From: Pleurodeles waltl
Lineage: Eukaryota > Chordata > Amphibia > Caudata > Salamandridae
Direction of reading: 5' to 3'
Assembly (NCBI RefSeq): GCF_031143425.1
Contig: NC_090446.1
Span: 1,023,577,066-1,023,641,065 of the forward strand
DNA length: 64,000 bases
Below are positions 21,474 to 33,704 of the stretch, one piece after another. Position numbers and translations under genes: made by a program. Below the pieces are notes generated by a model that saw only the letters and a program-made list of their open reading frames with translations, searched no databases and had not been told where the DNA came from. Position 1 is the first letter of the stretch; every line of letters starts with the position of its first letter.

Positions 21474-21920
21474 CTAGAGTGAAAAATGGTGAGCAGATGG
21501 TCATATTCAAACATTTACTCAGATTAATATGCCTTGCATTTTTTTACAGAAACAGTATGTGAACGTGTAGGTCCGTTGATGTGCCTATGTCTGCTGAGAC
21601 GCAATTAGGTGCCATGGCCTGTTCCCCCCCTGAAATGGCGGCCGTCTGACCTGTGAGGAGGGACAAGTGGAAATGAGGTCATTCTGCTGACGCTGTGCGC
21701 AGTTGCGGGAGGCGGTCGACGACCGTTGTGCAACACATCATTGGTTATCATTGGTGCCTAAGGGTTCCAGGAGCCAATGGTGATGTACGCCGGCGGTGAC
21801 GGTACGCACCGCCGCGGACGTGACTGCCATTTTCTATCTGTTCACTCACTTGCTACCTGACCTTCAACAGGAGAGGACCTACACTGCAAGCGCTGCTGTG
21901 ACCTGTGTCTGGAAGCGACC
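21474..21920. promoter_or_regulatory. Divergent region between H2 Myb2 and the transposase
   Basis: Equivalent to 12552-13014 of H1. CGCCGGCGGTGACGGTACGC and CACCGCCGCGG lie at 21789-21818, matching the CpG-rich cluster of H1 and H3. CACAG|GTCAG on the transposase strand (near 21650) is conserved as a donor-like site. Confidence 0.45.
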
Positions 21921-24195
21921 ATGGCTCCAGTGTCTGGGGAAAGGGCCCGTGCCTTCACTTCTGAGGAGTTGGAGAGACTAGTGGATTGGGTCCTACCCCA
22001 GTACCCTTTACTTTATGGTCCTCCAGAAAAACAGGTGAGTACACAGTGAGCACGATGCATGGGGCATGAATGTATGGAGTGCTGTGTGTGTAAGCCTTGT
22101 GTGGAGGGGGCTGAGGGGACCTGGGCAGAGTGCTGCATGTTTGGTGGGCAATGTCTGTGCGTAAGGGGATGGGAGGGACATGGTGGGCCATGAGTGTAAC
22201 AGTCTGGATGGTATGACTAACACCTTTTCTTATGTATCTTTTTCTGCAGGTCAGCGCCCATCAGAAAAAGGGTATTTGGCGTGCCATCACCAAGGAGGTG
22301 CGGACCCTGGGAGTCTTTGACAGGCGGAGCACCCGCTTTCGAAAACAGTGGGAGGACCAGTGTCGCTGAGCAAGGAAGATGGCGGAGGCCCAGCTGGGGA
22401 TGCCCTCCCAATGAGGAAGGGGTGCCCGTCGTACCCTGAACCCCCTGATGTTCCGCATCCTGGCAGTGGCCTATCCGGAGTTGGATGGGCGCTTGAAGGC
22501 ATCACAATAGCCACAAGGGGTGAGTACAGATTCTGAATCCTGAAGTTGCGCGCGTTGAGGTGTTACCTGGGTGAGGGATTTGGGTCTGTGGGTGCCCCTA
22601 GGCCAGGACGAACATGGCAGGGTAGGCAAGCTCAGATGCACTCCAACCCCAATAATGCTAGTGGGCATCTACTACTGGGCAGGGTCCTGTGGGTTTCAGG
22701 TGTGCATCTAATGGCGTTAGACATTGTACCCCATGGCCTGGTGACTTGCATTGCAACTGGTATTGCATGGCCTAGTGCATAGGGCTGTTCCCTGTGAGCC
22801 GTGCACGCCATCGGTAATGTTGCTGGCATTGACCAAGTGTATCCTCTGTCTCCCCCTTTATGTTTTGTCACCCTGTCCTTGTGTGCATTAGCATCATCTG
22901 GAGGAGGAGCAGAGGCACTGGCGACTGAGGGAGCTGCATCCCACATGGGCCTGGAGGCCGAATCCACCGACGGTGAGGGCACCAGTGGGATGGAGGGTGA
23001 GGGGAGCACCACGACGGAGACAGGAGGGGACAGTTCTGAAAGCGACACCTCCTCCGATGGAAGCTCCCTGGCGGTGGCGGAAACCTCTGTGCCCACCCCA
23101 ACTACAGGTACAGCCGCCATCCCCTGTACCAGCACTGCCCTCCCAGCAGCCCCTCAGCGAGTTTACCATACCCGCCTACCCAGGAGGGTGGGCATCTCCT
23201 TCGCCCCAGGCACCTCAGGCCCTGCCCCAGTTAGCCCTGCTGCCCTGAGTGAGGAGTCTATTGACCTCCTGAGATCCCTCTGTGTTGGGCAGTCAACCAT
23301 ACTGAATGCCATCCAGGGTCTAGCAGGGTATTTACAACAAACAAATGCATTCCTGGAGGGCATTCACTCTGGTGTGGTGGCCCAACAGAGATCATTCCAG
23401 GCTCTGGCCAACTCACTGATGGCAACCATTGGCCCTGTCTCTAGCCTCCCACCTCCAACTCCCTCTACCCAGTCCCATTGCCCTCAACCCCAGCCTATCC
23501 CAAGCACACCTTCAGACCTGCATGCACCCAAATCAACACACAGAAGTGGCTCAGGCAAACACAAGCACCACACTTCAACCCACAGGCACTCACACAAGCA
23601 CCATCCAGATGCAGACACACCTACATCCACTGCCTCCACTGTGCCCCCTCCTCCTTCTCCTCGTCCACCTCCCTCCCAGTAGTGTCTTCACTCACACCTG
23701 CATGCACTACATCCTCATCCATGACCTCCATCACCAGCACGCCTATCACTACACACCCCTCACTGGCAGTCACCACCCTAACATCCATGCACACGTCCCC
23801 TGTGTCCTCTCCCACTGTGTCTGTGCCCCCTCCTCCCAAAGTACACAAACGCAAGCACTCAGACACCCAACAGCCATCCACCTCACGACAGCATCCAGCC
23901 CATGCACCTGCTCCCAAACACAGCAGACAGACACCTCCTACAACCACTCCCTCTTCCTCCACACCCAAACCTTTACCATCTTCCAGCCCCAGTGTCCCTA
24001 AAAGGCTCTTCCTCTCCACCCTTGACCTATTCCCTGCCCCTTCCTCCCCCCCCCCCCCCCGGGTCCTTCACCTCGGGCCAGGGTGGGCAGAAACCAGCCC
24101 AGCACCTCAGCCACCCAGTCCACGACCACTGTAGTTTCTGCAGCTACTGCATATGTGAGAGGATCCAAGGAGGCGCCAGTCAGCACTGCCAGTGT

Positions 24196-24480
24196 GCCTG
24201 CACCACCTGCCAAGGGCAAGAAGGGGGCGCCAGCTAGCAAGGGCAGGAAGGGAACACCAGCCAGCAAGGGGAAGGATGCACCACCAGCCAGCAAGGGCAA
24301 GGAAGCACCACCAGTTAGCAAGGGCAAGGAGGCACCACCAGCTAGCAAGGGCAAGGAGGCATCACCAGCTGGCAGCAGAAAGGAGGCGCCACCAGCTAGC
24401 AAGGGCAGGAAGGGAACACCAGCTGGCAGAAGCAAGAAGGCACCTCAAGTTGCCAAGGGCAGGAAGGGAACAACAGCTGC
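24196..24480 (+). repeat. Coding repeat PASKGKEAP in the H2 Myb2 tail
   Basis: About nine 27-33-base units of AGCAAGGGCAAGGAGGCACC type encode a Lys-rich periodic segment such as PPASKGKEAPP. The high Lys and Pro content suggests a disordered, DNA-contacting tail. H1 has a Lys/Arg-rich but non-repetitive segment here. Confidence 0.8.
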
Positions 24481-24559
24481 CAAGGTCAATGTAAAAGGAA
24501 CAGACACCGCAGGCAGGATGGATCTGGTGTCTGGAGCTGGAGAAGCATCTGGGCAAACA

Positions 24560-25110
24560 ACACCAGCCATGGCACTTCAGCCGTCCAAGGCTGCAGGGGA
24601 AGGGCTGGAGCCTCCCCCCACCACTGACAGCACCGCCACCTGCACCGCCACCTGCACCACTGCCACCTGCACCACTGCCAGCAGCACCAGCCCCAGTGGA
24701 CAGCCGTCCGAGGATGCAGGGGAAGTGCTGGAGCTTCCCCCCACCACTGACAACACTATCACCTGTACTGTCGCCAGCACTGCAACCTGCACCGCCACCT
24801 ACAGCACTGCCAGCAGCACCAATGCCAGCAGCAGCAGCCCCAGTGGGCAGCTGTCCAAAGCTGCAGGGGAAGAGCTGGAGCCTCCCCCCACCACTGACAG
24901 CACTGCAACCTGCACTGCCACCAGCACCGCCACCTGCACCGCCACCTGCACCACTGCCAGCAGCACCACTGCCAGCAGCAGCAGCCCCAGTCGGCAGCCA
25001 TCTGAGGCTGCAGGGGAAGGGCTGGAGCCTCCCCCAACCACTGACAGCACCTCCATCAGCCCAGCAACTGCCACCACTGAGCACCCGTCACCGCCGGCGA
25101 GCAGTGTGTA
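24560..25110 (+). repeat. Four long coding repeats in the H2 Myb2 C-terminus
   Basis: Four units, each beginning near GCTGCAGGGGAAGGGCTGGA and containing CCCCCCACCACTGACAGCAC followed by tandem CACCTGCACCGC triplet strings. Translated, they read AAGEGLEPPPTTDST plus Thr/Cys/Ala runs. Unit length varies with the triplet runs. Confidence 0.75.
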
Positions 25111-25394
25111 GACGTGACTACATGGGCTGTAGTGCGTCCTGGCCCCTGCAACAACTGTAGGTGTGACACCCAGATGAGAGACTGTGACCTTGCACCACCC
25201 AGGATCTGCATCATAGGGCACAAGGCCCCCTCCAGAACCAGTGGAAGAAGGCATCCACTCACCCCCTCCTTGCCAGGATGAAGCACACTGGGCACAAGGC
25301 CCCCTCCAGAACCAGTGGAAGAAGGCATCCACTCACCCCATCCTCCACAGGATGAAGCTCACTGGGCACAATGCCCCCTCGAGAACCAATGGAA

Positions 25395-25775
25395 GAAGTC
25401 ACCCACTTGAGAGGCTGTGGCCTTGCACTCCCCAAGACCAAGCAGTGGGCAAATCACCCACTTCAAAGACTGTGGCCTTGCACTCCCCAGGACCAAGCAG
25501 TGGGCAAATCACCCACTTGAAAGACTGTGGCCTTGCACTCCCCAGGACCAAACAGTGGGCAAACCATCCACTAGAGAGACTGTGGCCTTCCACTCCCCAG
25601 GACCAAACAGTGGGCAAACCACCCACTAGAGAGACTGTGGCCTTCCACTCCCCAAGAGCAAGCAGTGGGCAATCCACCCACTTGAGAGACTGTGGCTTTG
25701 CACTCCCCAGGACCAAACAGTGGGCAAACCACCCACTAGAGAGACTGTGGCTTTGAACTCCCCAGGACATCACAG
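25395..25775 (+). repeat. 55-base minisatellite downstream of H2 Myb2
   Basis: TGGGC anchors at 25446, 25501, 25556, 25611, 25666 and 25721 give an exact 55-base period. Each unit has GAGACTGTGGCTTTGCACTC and CAGTGGGCAAACCACCCAC. It is the H1 64-base repeat minus 9 bases, in the same place relative to Myb2. Confidence 0.9.
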
Positions 25776-26236
25776 AGGGCATGTAGGCCCCTCCAGGAGC
25801 AGTGGCGTTGTACCATCTTCCGGCTGAGGTGCCCCCCGTTCCCCTTCCCCCTGAGGTGCCTGTGTATCTTCAACCTGATGCCCCAGCAGTGTTCTTTCCA
25901 TATTGAGGCAGGAGTCAAGTGTGGCCTTGGCTTATGTGTTATGGCCCTGTGGGCCACGGACATTTTGGAGTGGGCATTGTCCCTCCATTTGTATATATTG
26001 TACATACTGTTTTGTGCTTTGAGGACGTATTTATCTAAATGTTTAATATTACACTCACTTTAATCAATTCCTTTTGTCCTTGCGTTATTCCTGAGGGTTA
26101 CGGGGTGGACATGTAATGTTGTTGCATCGGTTTGTGTGTATGGTGTATGGTGCTGGGGTTGGGGGCGGGGGTGTTGCGTGTGTGTGTCACTCTCTTTTTC
26201 CTCCCCGCTCCCTTGTGTGCTAGGTGCGGTACTCAC

Positions 26237-26319
26237 CGTGGTTGTCTTCGCCGCTGTTCGTGTTCCTGGTGTAGGAGGAGGTAGACCAGCATGGGAAATA
26301 TGTGCAACTCGGGCTCCAT
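26237..26319 (-). CDS. Harbinger H2 transposase, predicted first coding exon
   Basis: The ATG is at 26319-26317, and 83 bases run to CG|GTGAGT. The product starts MEPELHIFPMLVYLL and ends Arg-rich. Length, phase, donor and sequence agree with the H1 exon at 7820-7902. It would join the exon starting at 21473 across about 4.8 kb that holds the antisense Myb2. Confidence 0.58.
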
Positions 26320-26652
26320 GGCGTTGTGGTTCTTCCTTGAATGTCGAGAGGTGAGTCCTTTCCCTTCTGTGTACTGTTTCCACCGTGCTTTTGATGGCCT
26401 TGGTACCGCCCCGGAAAAGGTGGCGGATTGGCCTCTCATAATATAGTGTGCGGTACATTGCCTTCCGCCTAGCTGTTGCCGGTTACCGCCGCGGTGCTTG
26501 TTGCTACCGCCGTGGCGGTCGCAGTGTTAAGGTGGCAGTCTGTGTTGGCGGTTTCCGCTGTGGTCAAAATTCAATTTTTTTTTTACTGCCGGCCTGATGG
26601 CGGTATTACCACCGCTTTTTCACCGGCCGCCAGGGTTGTAATGAGGGCCATA

Positions 26653-27540
26653 GTGCCATATACTAGAAACCTACTAGTAGATTAACTTTGCTAAATGACT
26701 GTATGCCAATTATACCATGTTTGGAAGGGAGAGCACAAGTATTTTACCAATGGTTATAAGGAGTAAAGTTTGCAGAGACCTAAAGTCTACAAAATCAGTC
26801 TTATCAAAAATAGAGTGATGAAAGTCAAAATCTGAGGGAATACTACGCGAGAGTTGGAAATTTCCTACAGGCATATCACACAACAACCATACCCACAAAA
26901 TAAGACAGACCGATTGGCTTTGCCAATGTTTGCTAGAAAGAAAGAATAAAAGCAAATATTTTGTTGTGACTAATGGCAATTGTAAACATAGTCTGTGAAT
27001 GAAGCATTACTAAGGCTTGTCCAACTGGTAGTGGTCTTTGGATGGTCCCAGTTCCTCCTGCTTTACCCTTCATACAACTTTGCTCTGCAGTCTGTCACTC
27101 TCGGACACTTCCATCTTTTTGCTTCTCACTTGTTTATTAAATCCTCCTTCTGAATGTCTTACACATCACCTGCTTCTTCTTCATCATTGTCTTTTCACTC
27201 TGTGCTGGTGCATCTACTTCCTTGTGTCACCTCCCATTCACCATAACCTTTCACATACACACACACACACATCCACTTACTTTTCTCAACCTGTAAAAAC
27301 ACAGTATTTTCTTTTTTTTTTGCTGTTTTTTACCAGCTGTGTATGCCTCCTTATCTCAAATTTAGGTAAAATGGTCATTACAGTTGGAACATAAGTGACC
27401 ATCACTATGTATACTCTGCAGGGAAGCCAAGGACTGATGAAGTATGATGTCCGTAACCTTGAACCCTGCCTACACATCATGCGCTGGTGGTAAACAGTGG
27501 TTCTCCAAAAGCCTCCTTTAGTGATTAACAATAAAAAACA
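26653..27540. other. Right half of the split LTR-like repeat, then unassigned sequence
   Basis: GTGCCATATACTAGAAACC at 26653 continues the LTR interrupted at 17766, and similarity fades by about 26760. The rest is unassigned. A short (AC)n run lies near 27255-27272. AACAATAAAAAAC at 27528-27540 is the left target-duplication candidate of the next L1. Confidence 0.5.
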
Positions 27541-28883
27541 GGAGGGGACATGGCCAGCCAGATGGATGGCTAGATGCGCCCAAGCGGAGCTCTGGTCGGG
27601 CCTACTGTAACCCTGCATTAATCCTTTGCCCCCCTGTAATCATCAACACCCGCAAACCCTGAAATCACCCCCTTGCTTTCAGAGGAACGAGTCAGATGTT
27701 GTGCTGGGCAGGACCAGGCGCCTGCTGATCTGGCGAGATAGTCAACTTCGGGAGACGGATGGAGTTCTACATTCAAGATGGTGGCCATCTGAAAATAATG
27801 CTAGTAGCAGAGCCTTCCTGGCCAGATTCCTGCAGACCAGTGTGTCCATCCTAGCTCTCGAGACGCTGAGGAACACCGCATAGCCTGGATCAGAGACAAT
27901 CCTCCACTGCAGAACCGGAGTGACGGACGGGAACAACGTCCGACGGCTCCGGAGAGCAGAGGTAAGTGACTGCATCGACGGTGGAGAAGCAGACTGGAGC
28001 CGGAGTGGTTTTTGCTCACCCCCTCTTCCCCTTCAAGGGCTACGCATGTTGGGAAGGTGATGGTGGGCTGCGGGAGAGGGGGAGAAGCAAACCACATGGT
28101 GGTATGCAAGTGACACAGACTGCATATCTCACCCCTGCATAAGAACAGGACGGGGCCAGCCCAGCCGAGAAAAGGGAATGGAGACTCCCTTTGGGCCTCG
28201 CCTGTCGCTACTGCGGCTTCACACTCTGAGATGCCCGAACAGGCTGTGGAGGACCCACCTTCGGGGAGGCCGCAAACACTGATAAAAAGTGCAAAGTGCA
28301 ACCCCCTTGGACAGATGCCATTCACCGGAGAGAGATCGAGGGAGGGGTGACTGCATGTAGGAAAAAGACCTGAGAGTTTGAAAATCGCAGACTCCTAGCA
28401 GATGCAAACACTGTACCTCAGCTCATGGCAGATACACCCTACATTGAGGACCCAAGCAAAACCATTAAGGAAACTCCCCACCATCCCTTGAAGACTGCAA
28501 CAATCCGGCCACAGGTGAGCGACCCCTTGCATCATCCACAACATCTTGGATGTGCCCTAAGCACCTACACGACACGCAGGGGAAGCTCGCTATGTAAAAT
28601 ATTTGATTGGAGCCCAATTGCCTGACAGAACCGAAAGCTGTGACCCCCCTTTCATTACCTAAGTTGCGGTCTTCATAGCACCCAGTCGACCCTGCTCACC
28701 ATACCCCAGCAAATATAAAGAGAAAGAAGAGCCCTGAGCACGCTCCCGTCCCGGTAAAAGTATTTGGTTGAAGCCAAATCTGGCACTAGCTAGTCTGAAA
28801 TCTCGCTGAACGCTGACTAGTGCAATGGCCAAAGATAAAGACCTAAAGACATCTCAACATAGAAACTGGATAAGTATGCCAGA

Positions 28884-29700
28884 GTGACTGATCACTTTCA
28901 GCCAGCAGCACCAGATAATGCATTGCTCCTGTTGGTGATAAATCAATCTAGGGAGACTTTTGAATTGTGCATTTGGGAGGTCCGCTTGAAGCTCTGTCTA
29001 TTGAGGCAGGATGTTAAGAATGTCATGGAGAGGGTCACAACAGAGCTAGAAGATGCTCAGCACACAACAGCCCAGGAATTGGTAGAGGCCAAAACTGTCG
29101 CTAAAGACTTGCTATGGAGAGTCGACGACTCAGACAGAGGGGGACGCAACAGTCTCTGCTTAGTTGGTTTTTCCAGAAGGAGTAGAACAATACAATATCC
29201 TTGAGTTTCTAAGCAACTGGTTACAGACTACCTTTCAAGAGGGTACATTCTCAACTTGTTTCGTCATAAAACGAGCTCACAGGGAGTTTGCGGCCCAACC
29301 CCACCTGGCGCCCCACCGAGAGCGATAATAGCAAAATTTCTCAAATTCCAAGACCGGGACATGCTACTCAGAGAAGCAAGACAATTGGGAAAAGTTAGAT
29401 ATGAATTCTCCAAGATGATGCTATTCCCAGACTATTCACAACAGCGCAAGTCATTCAATGCAGTGAAGGCAAAGCTTTGAACCATGTAATTGACATATAT
29501 GTTGCTCTTCCCCGCCAAATTAAAAGTCCTATTTAAAGACAAGTCATACTTCTTCGCCAGCCCAGAGGCTAGAGAAAAGACCACAACTCTGTTCATCATG
29601 TGGAACTGCAGAAAAGGTAAACAATGCTCTAGGAGCACAACCAAACATGTGGTCCTCCTTGAAGAAATACTGGGAGCGTAGAAGTAATCTTGCAACCAGA
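28884..29700 (+). pseudogene. L1 ORF1p remnant
   Basis: The ORF1 region is split over at least three frames (28884-29204, 29256-29480, 29490-29681). The first part has a heptad-like helical region (LRQDVKNVMERVTTELEDAQ), as in the coiled coil of ORF1p. The second has PPRAIIAKFLKFQDRDMLL and FSKMMLFPDYS, typical of the RNA-binding domain. The third has LLFPAKLKVLFKDKSYFFAS, typical of the C-terminal domain. ORF1p normally coats LINE RNA as a trimer; this copy cannot make it. Confidence 0.8.
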
Positions 29701-30597
29701 CTCCAGAAGAAATGAGACGGACTAGATGCAGGGGGGAACCACCGTAAGATACGGATGGTGATCTGGGACCTGCAGACAATCACTCTTCCCCAACAAGAGC
29801 TGAAAGTGAATCACCCATGCAACCGTTGGAGACTAAACTGACTGTGACTATGATGAAAGACTCTCAACTCGAGAATCGCTACACGGGACAGTGATGAGCC
29901 AGGGGACTCATGAACTAAGAGGGGAGATCGATGAAGAACCGGGAGAGAGAGTAGGCCACGCTTTCCAAATGCTCACCCTCAAAGATTTAGCTGTGACACC
30001 TAAAAGACACCCACCCTCCACCCCATTATACTGTTCACAGGGAAACTAAAGAACAAGGATTTGTAAGGAGGACAGAGTGTGTTGTTTGAAGTATGTGAAA
30101 GTAAAGGACAGCCCTGCTATGATACATTTCTAGAAATCAGTAGTGCAGTGTCATTCAACTGAAAGACAGAGATAAAGAGCTTCCAGTGTGAATGAGTGTG
30201 TGTAACGATTGGATGAGAAGGAACTAGTAGTTGGAGTGGTTGACTCAATGCTGATTTATGCCCCCCCCCCAATATTAGTTCAGCCTATAGAGTGAATGCG
30301 ACTGTATGAATGATTGTCGTAGGAAAGACGTGTCAGGAAGGTAAGTTGACAGTTTGGGCGAGGGTGGGCTACAGACCTCTCAGGCCTAGTCCTGCACTGT
30401 GGTTATCTCCTAAGTTATGCGAGTGAAAGGGTGCGGGGGTCGGGACGGGCGAGAAGGGAAGAAGTTTTTCAATTTTGTTGATGAGACTATCCCTTATCTA
30501 TAGTTGGTTAATGCAGCGGGAAGCATACTTAACTTTGCAGGGAACTTACTACTTGACAGTGTTAATTCACAAACCGGCAGGCAGGATACATGATAGT

Positions 30598-31310
30598 GAC
30601 CTGGCCCACAGCCACTTTTCCATCCTCACATGGAATGTAAATGGACTGAGTAACAAAATCAAGAGGGGCTAGTAGCAACCTACATCCGGCACTTAACACC
30701 TGATGTAGCCCTTCTTTAAGAAACACACTACAAGGGAATAACTGTCAATTTCTTGCACAAGGAGCATATACTGTTTTGGCACATGCAGGGTACACATCTG
30801 GGTCTAGGGGTGTAGCAATCTTGATTAGGAAGGCACCCCCATTTTCATATACAGAGGAAATGGGTAGATCTGCAGAGGACTTAAGTAGCAGCCCAGGGCC
30901 TCTGGGGTAGATAGAGTGTGACCCTTACAAGTATATATGCACCCCCATGCCTTTTACAACCTACACTCCACAAGGTCGCTGAAATTCTACTCGAGGCTAC
31001 TTCCTCCTTTAATGTCTTCGGGAGAGATTTCAATGATGTAGTGTCCCCAGAGATAGATAGGTCCAGAGCTTCAACTGTAATGATTAAGGCCACACCACTA
31101 GCTCGATTCGTAGACTCACTGGGCCTTACTGACCTGTGGCACCGTCAACACCCAGGAGAAAAAGCCTATTCCTATTATTCTGAGACCCACTATACCTCTT
31201 CCAGACTAGACTAAATATTCACCCGCAGGTTAGCAGAGAGTTATCTCCGGGTGGATTATCTGGATGGGGGACTGTCAGATCACTCTCCACTATTAATCTC
31301 TATGTGACAG
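30598..31310 (+). pseudogene. L1 ORF2p endonuclease domain remnant
   Basis: SILTWNVNGLSNKIKRG near 30615 is the first motif of the apurinic-like endonuclease. ETHYKG follows near 30718, SIYAPP near 30925, an altered FGRDFND near 31017 (normally GGDFN) and SDHSPLL near 31278. Stops and frameshifts separate them. In an active element this domain nicks target DNA to prime reverse transcription. Confidence 0.8.
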
Positions 31311-31399
31311 AAGCCTTACAGCAGTGGCAGCAAATGGCATATGAATGCCTGGGAATTATGAGATGAAGTGATTCTAAGGGAGATCCGGGTAAATTCTGA

Positions 31400-33389
31400 G
31401 CTTTATTTTGCAGAAAACAGACATTCAGTGAATTCGGCACTAGTCTTATGGAAGCATATAGGGCAGTGATAAGAGGAAGAGCGCAAAATATTATCGCATA
31501 TAAAAAGAAGAAAGGTGGTGAGGAACCTAGAGAAGCTTGAGCATCGCCTCCTGGCGGCAGAAGGTGACCATACTAGTGCGCCGAACACTAGGGCAAAGCG
31601 AACACTTGAAACCCTCCGAGAAGAATATAAAGCGCTAGCAACTGATGAAGCACACAAACAAATATTGGCGGTCCAAAAATGCCTCTCTGATGCAGGGCAT
31701 AAGGAAGGCAAACTACTGGCCTGGTTAGGTCCCCGGAAAAGGGAGAATCAATGGGTACATCAGATCAAAGGGGCACAGGGTATCTTATACAAGACGGATG
31801 AAGATATAGCGAAGGAATTTGGGGCTTATTATGAGTCTATTTACAAGGCACGTCCCCTAGCGGATCAACTTCAGATTGAGGACTATCTAACAGACATAGA
31901 AATAACAACCCTCCCCGCCGAAGATAGAGAAGCCTTAGAATCAGAGATTTCCCTGGCGGAAGTCCAAACATCAGTAACCCAGTTGAACTCAGGCAAGACT
32001 CCGGGACTGAATGAGCTCCCGGCTGAGTTCTTCAAAAAACAGGCAGATATTCTGACCCCCTATTTATTGAGCTTATGCCTGCATGTCGGTGAGAATAAGA
32101 TTCTTCCACCTGATTTTAACAGAGCCACCATAGTGGTTATCCACAAGGAGGGTAAACCACCCGTCTAGTGTGGATCCTACTGACCAATTTCTTTACTTAC
32201 TATTGAGACAAAGGTATTAACCCCTGTGTTGGGTAATAGACTAATAAGTGTAATCACTCCCTTAGTCCACAAGGACCCCCATCTATTTCTCTCACTTGGT
32301 GGCAAAAAGGCCTTTGATGCTGTACACTGGCCTTTCATGATGCAAACTTTAAGGCGAATAGGATTTGGATCCCAGTTTTTGAAATGGGTGAGCCTTCTCT
32401 TTACTGGCCCCACAGCTGTGGTAAAAGTCAACGGAATACTCTCAATGGAATTCCCCATAGAGAGGGAAACTTGGCAAGGTTGCCCTCTGTCACCTCTCGT
32501 GTTTGCTGTGATACTGGAGCCCCTGGCCTGAGTAGTACACAGTCACCCACAGATTTGGGGATTTAGGCAACCAGGGTCCCCGAGTGCTCAAGAGAGAATC
32601 TTGTTATACGCTGACGACATGCCCCCCTAGGACTCGCTACTGGTGGTGTTTCAAGTCTTTGAGCGCTATGGAAAGCACTCCTGATACACAATAAATTGGG
32701 ACAAGTCATTTCTCGTCTCTTTGGGTGGCCATCTCGAACCAGCTGAACTTACAGGAAAGCTGACAATAGACACGGAAGGCTTTCAATAACTAGGGATTTA
32801 TGCCACATTACATCAAAAGAGAAGTATAGGCTGCCATGTGCGTAGAATACTCACCATCAATAACAATATGCCCGACCCCCTCCAAAAGCTAAGAACTAGA
32901 TGGGAGAATGAACTTGGAGAGCTAGAAGATCTAGACTGGGAGGCGGCCCTGATGTTCCCATGAGAAGTAGCAATCAAATCACGGTTGATGCTTATCCAAC
33001 TTAAAATCCTGCACCGAACATATTATGTTAGGGTGCAATTATTCAAAATGGGTAGAGCTCCCTCGCCGGAGTGTCTGAGATGTAGGAAGCCACAGGGGGA
33101 CCTCTTTCATATTCTTTGGACATGTCCAGAAATTCACACCTACTGGGAGAGCCTTCTTTCAGAACTGAGCAAAATACTGGGGACAAGGATACTAGAGGAC
33201 CCAAAATCTGTATTACTGGGGATCCCCAGCGACATAGATCTCCCACGTCACAAATTAATATTCTGTAATCTGGGACTGATACTAGCAAAAAGGGATCTAG
33301 CGATCTATTGGGGAGCCTCTGAGACACCTGCACTGAGGAATTGTGAAATGGGCATTGACGTCTATATGGCAGCAGAGAGGGTCACCTAA
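31400..33389 (+). pseudogene. L1 ORF2p reverse transcriptase and C-terminal domain remnant
   Basis: A pre-RT helical region is open at 31515-32168 and includes NSGKTPGLNELPAEFFKK and FNRATIVVIHKEGKPP. KKAFDAVHWPFMMQTLRR and ETWQGCPLSPLVFAVILEPL follow at 32226-32531. The YADD active site is at 32606-32617 but out of frame with the preceding part. The C-terminal zinc-like motif CLRCRKPQGDLFHILWTC is at about 33079. Several shifts make this non-functional. Confidence 0.85.
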
Positions 33390-33704
33390 AAGAGCAGAGG
33401 CTACCCACACAAATTTCATAAGATGTGGCGTGCTACTATGGTATAAATATACAAGATGTAACTCAGGAAGAGATGCCCACCCAGACTAACTGACCACCTG
33501 GGTTTGTTCCATTCAGCTTGTCAGCTTACTAGCGATGTCATGTGGCTACATGTTTCCTTTGCAAGTACTACAATGTGTAGAGATACCTGCGATACTGATG
33601 TTCGCACGCTGTTTTTCATTACCTGTTATGAGCACCTGTTGGTGCACTAGTTGTCTAGTTCAAAAAATGCAACAAAAATATTTTACAAAAAAACAATAGA
33701 AAAC

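Larger units (their letters stand above)
21921..25111 (+). pseudogene. Harbinger H2 Myb2, broken, with repeat-expanded tail
   Basis: Exon 1 is 21921-22034 (MAPVSGERARAFTSEELERL), exon 2 is 22251-22519 and exon 3 is 22892-25111. The SANT-like domain is recognisable (KGIWRAITKEVRTLG, FRKQWED), but a TGG-to-TGA change near 22366 truncates it, and exon 2 is two bases shorter than in H1 and H3. Exon 3 has the acidic linker, ISFAPGTSGPAPVSPAALSE, a helical region and a Ser/Thr/Pro tail. Its frame shifts near 23680 and at a 15-base C run (24046-24060). The tail ends in Lys/Ala/Pro repeats and four longer Pro/Thr-rich repeats up to a stop at 25109-25111. Confidence 0.75.
17767..26649. mobile_element. 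Harbinger H2: three-gene PIF/Harbinger transposon, subfamily II
   Basis: The left end starts GGCCCTCATTATGACATTGG and the inverted right end GGCCCTCATTACAACCCTGG. The flanks are ATA at 17764-17766 and 26650-26652, a 3-base target duplication. Removing the element and one ATA restores LTR sequence close to family A (CACATAGTGCCATATACTAG), which proves the insertion. The 8.9-kb element has the same gene plan as H1 in the opposite orientation: Myb1 on plus, transposase on minus, Myb2 on plus, and a transposase first exon near the right end. All three genes are damaged. Its transposase has an extra 68-base intron not seen in H1 or H3. Confidence 0.92.
27541..33691 (+). mobile_element. L1-type LINE, full length but decayed
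   Basis: The element starts GGAGGGGACATGG, has a long 5' untranslated region (to about 28880), an ORF1 region, an ORF2 region with endonuclease and reverse transcriptase, and a short 3' end with an A-rich tail (AAAAATATTTTACAAAAAAA). Flanks AACAATAAAAAAC (27528-27540) and AACAATAGAAAAC (33692-33704) look like a 13-base target duplication with one mismatch. Both genes are broken by many stops and shifts, so the copy is dead. The 6.15-kb length is normal for a complete L1. Confidence 0.85.

Noticed and set aside
24362..25084. Minus-strand open frame of 240 codons in H2
   Set aside because: Antisense shadow of the repetitive Myb2 tail; Gly/Cys/Ser-rich low complexity only.
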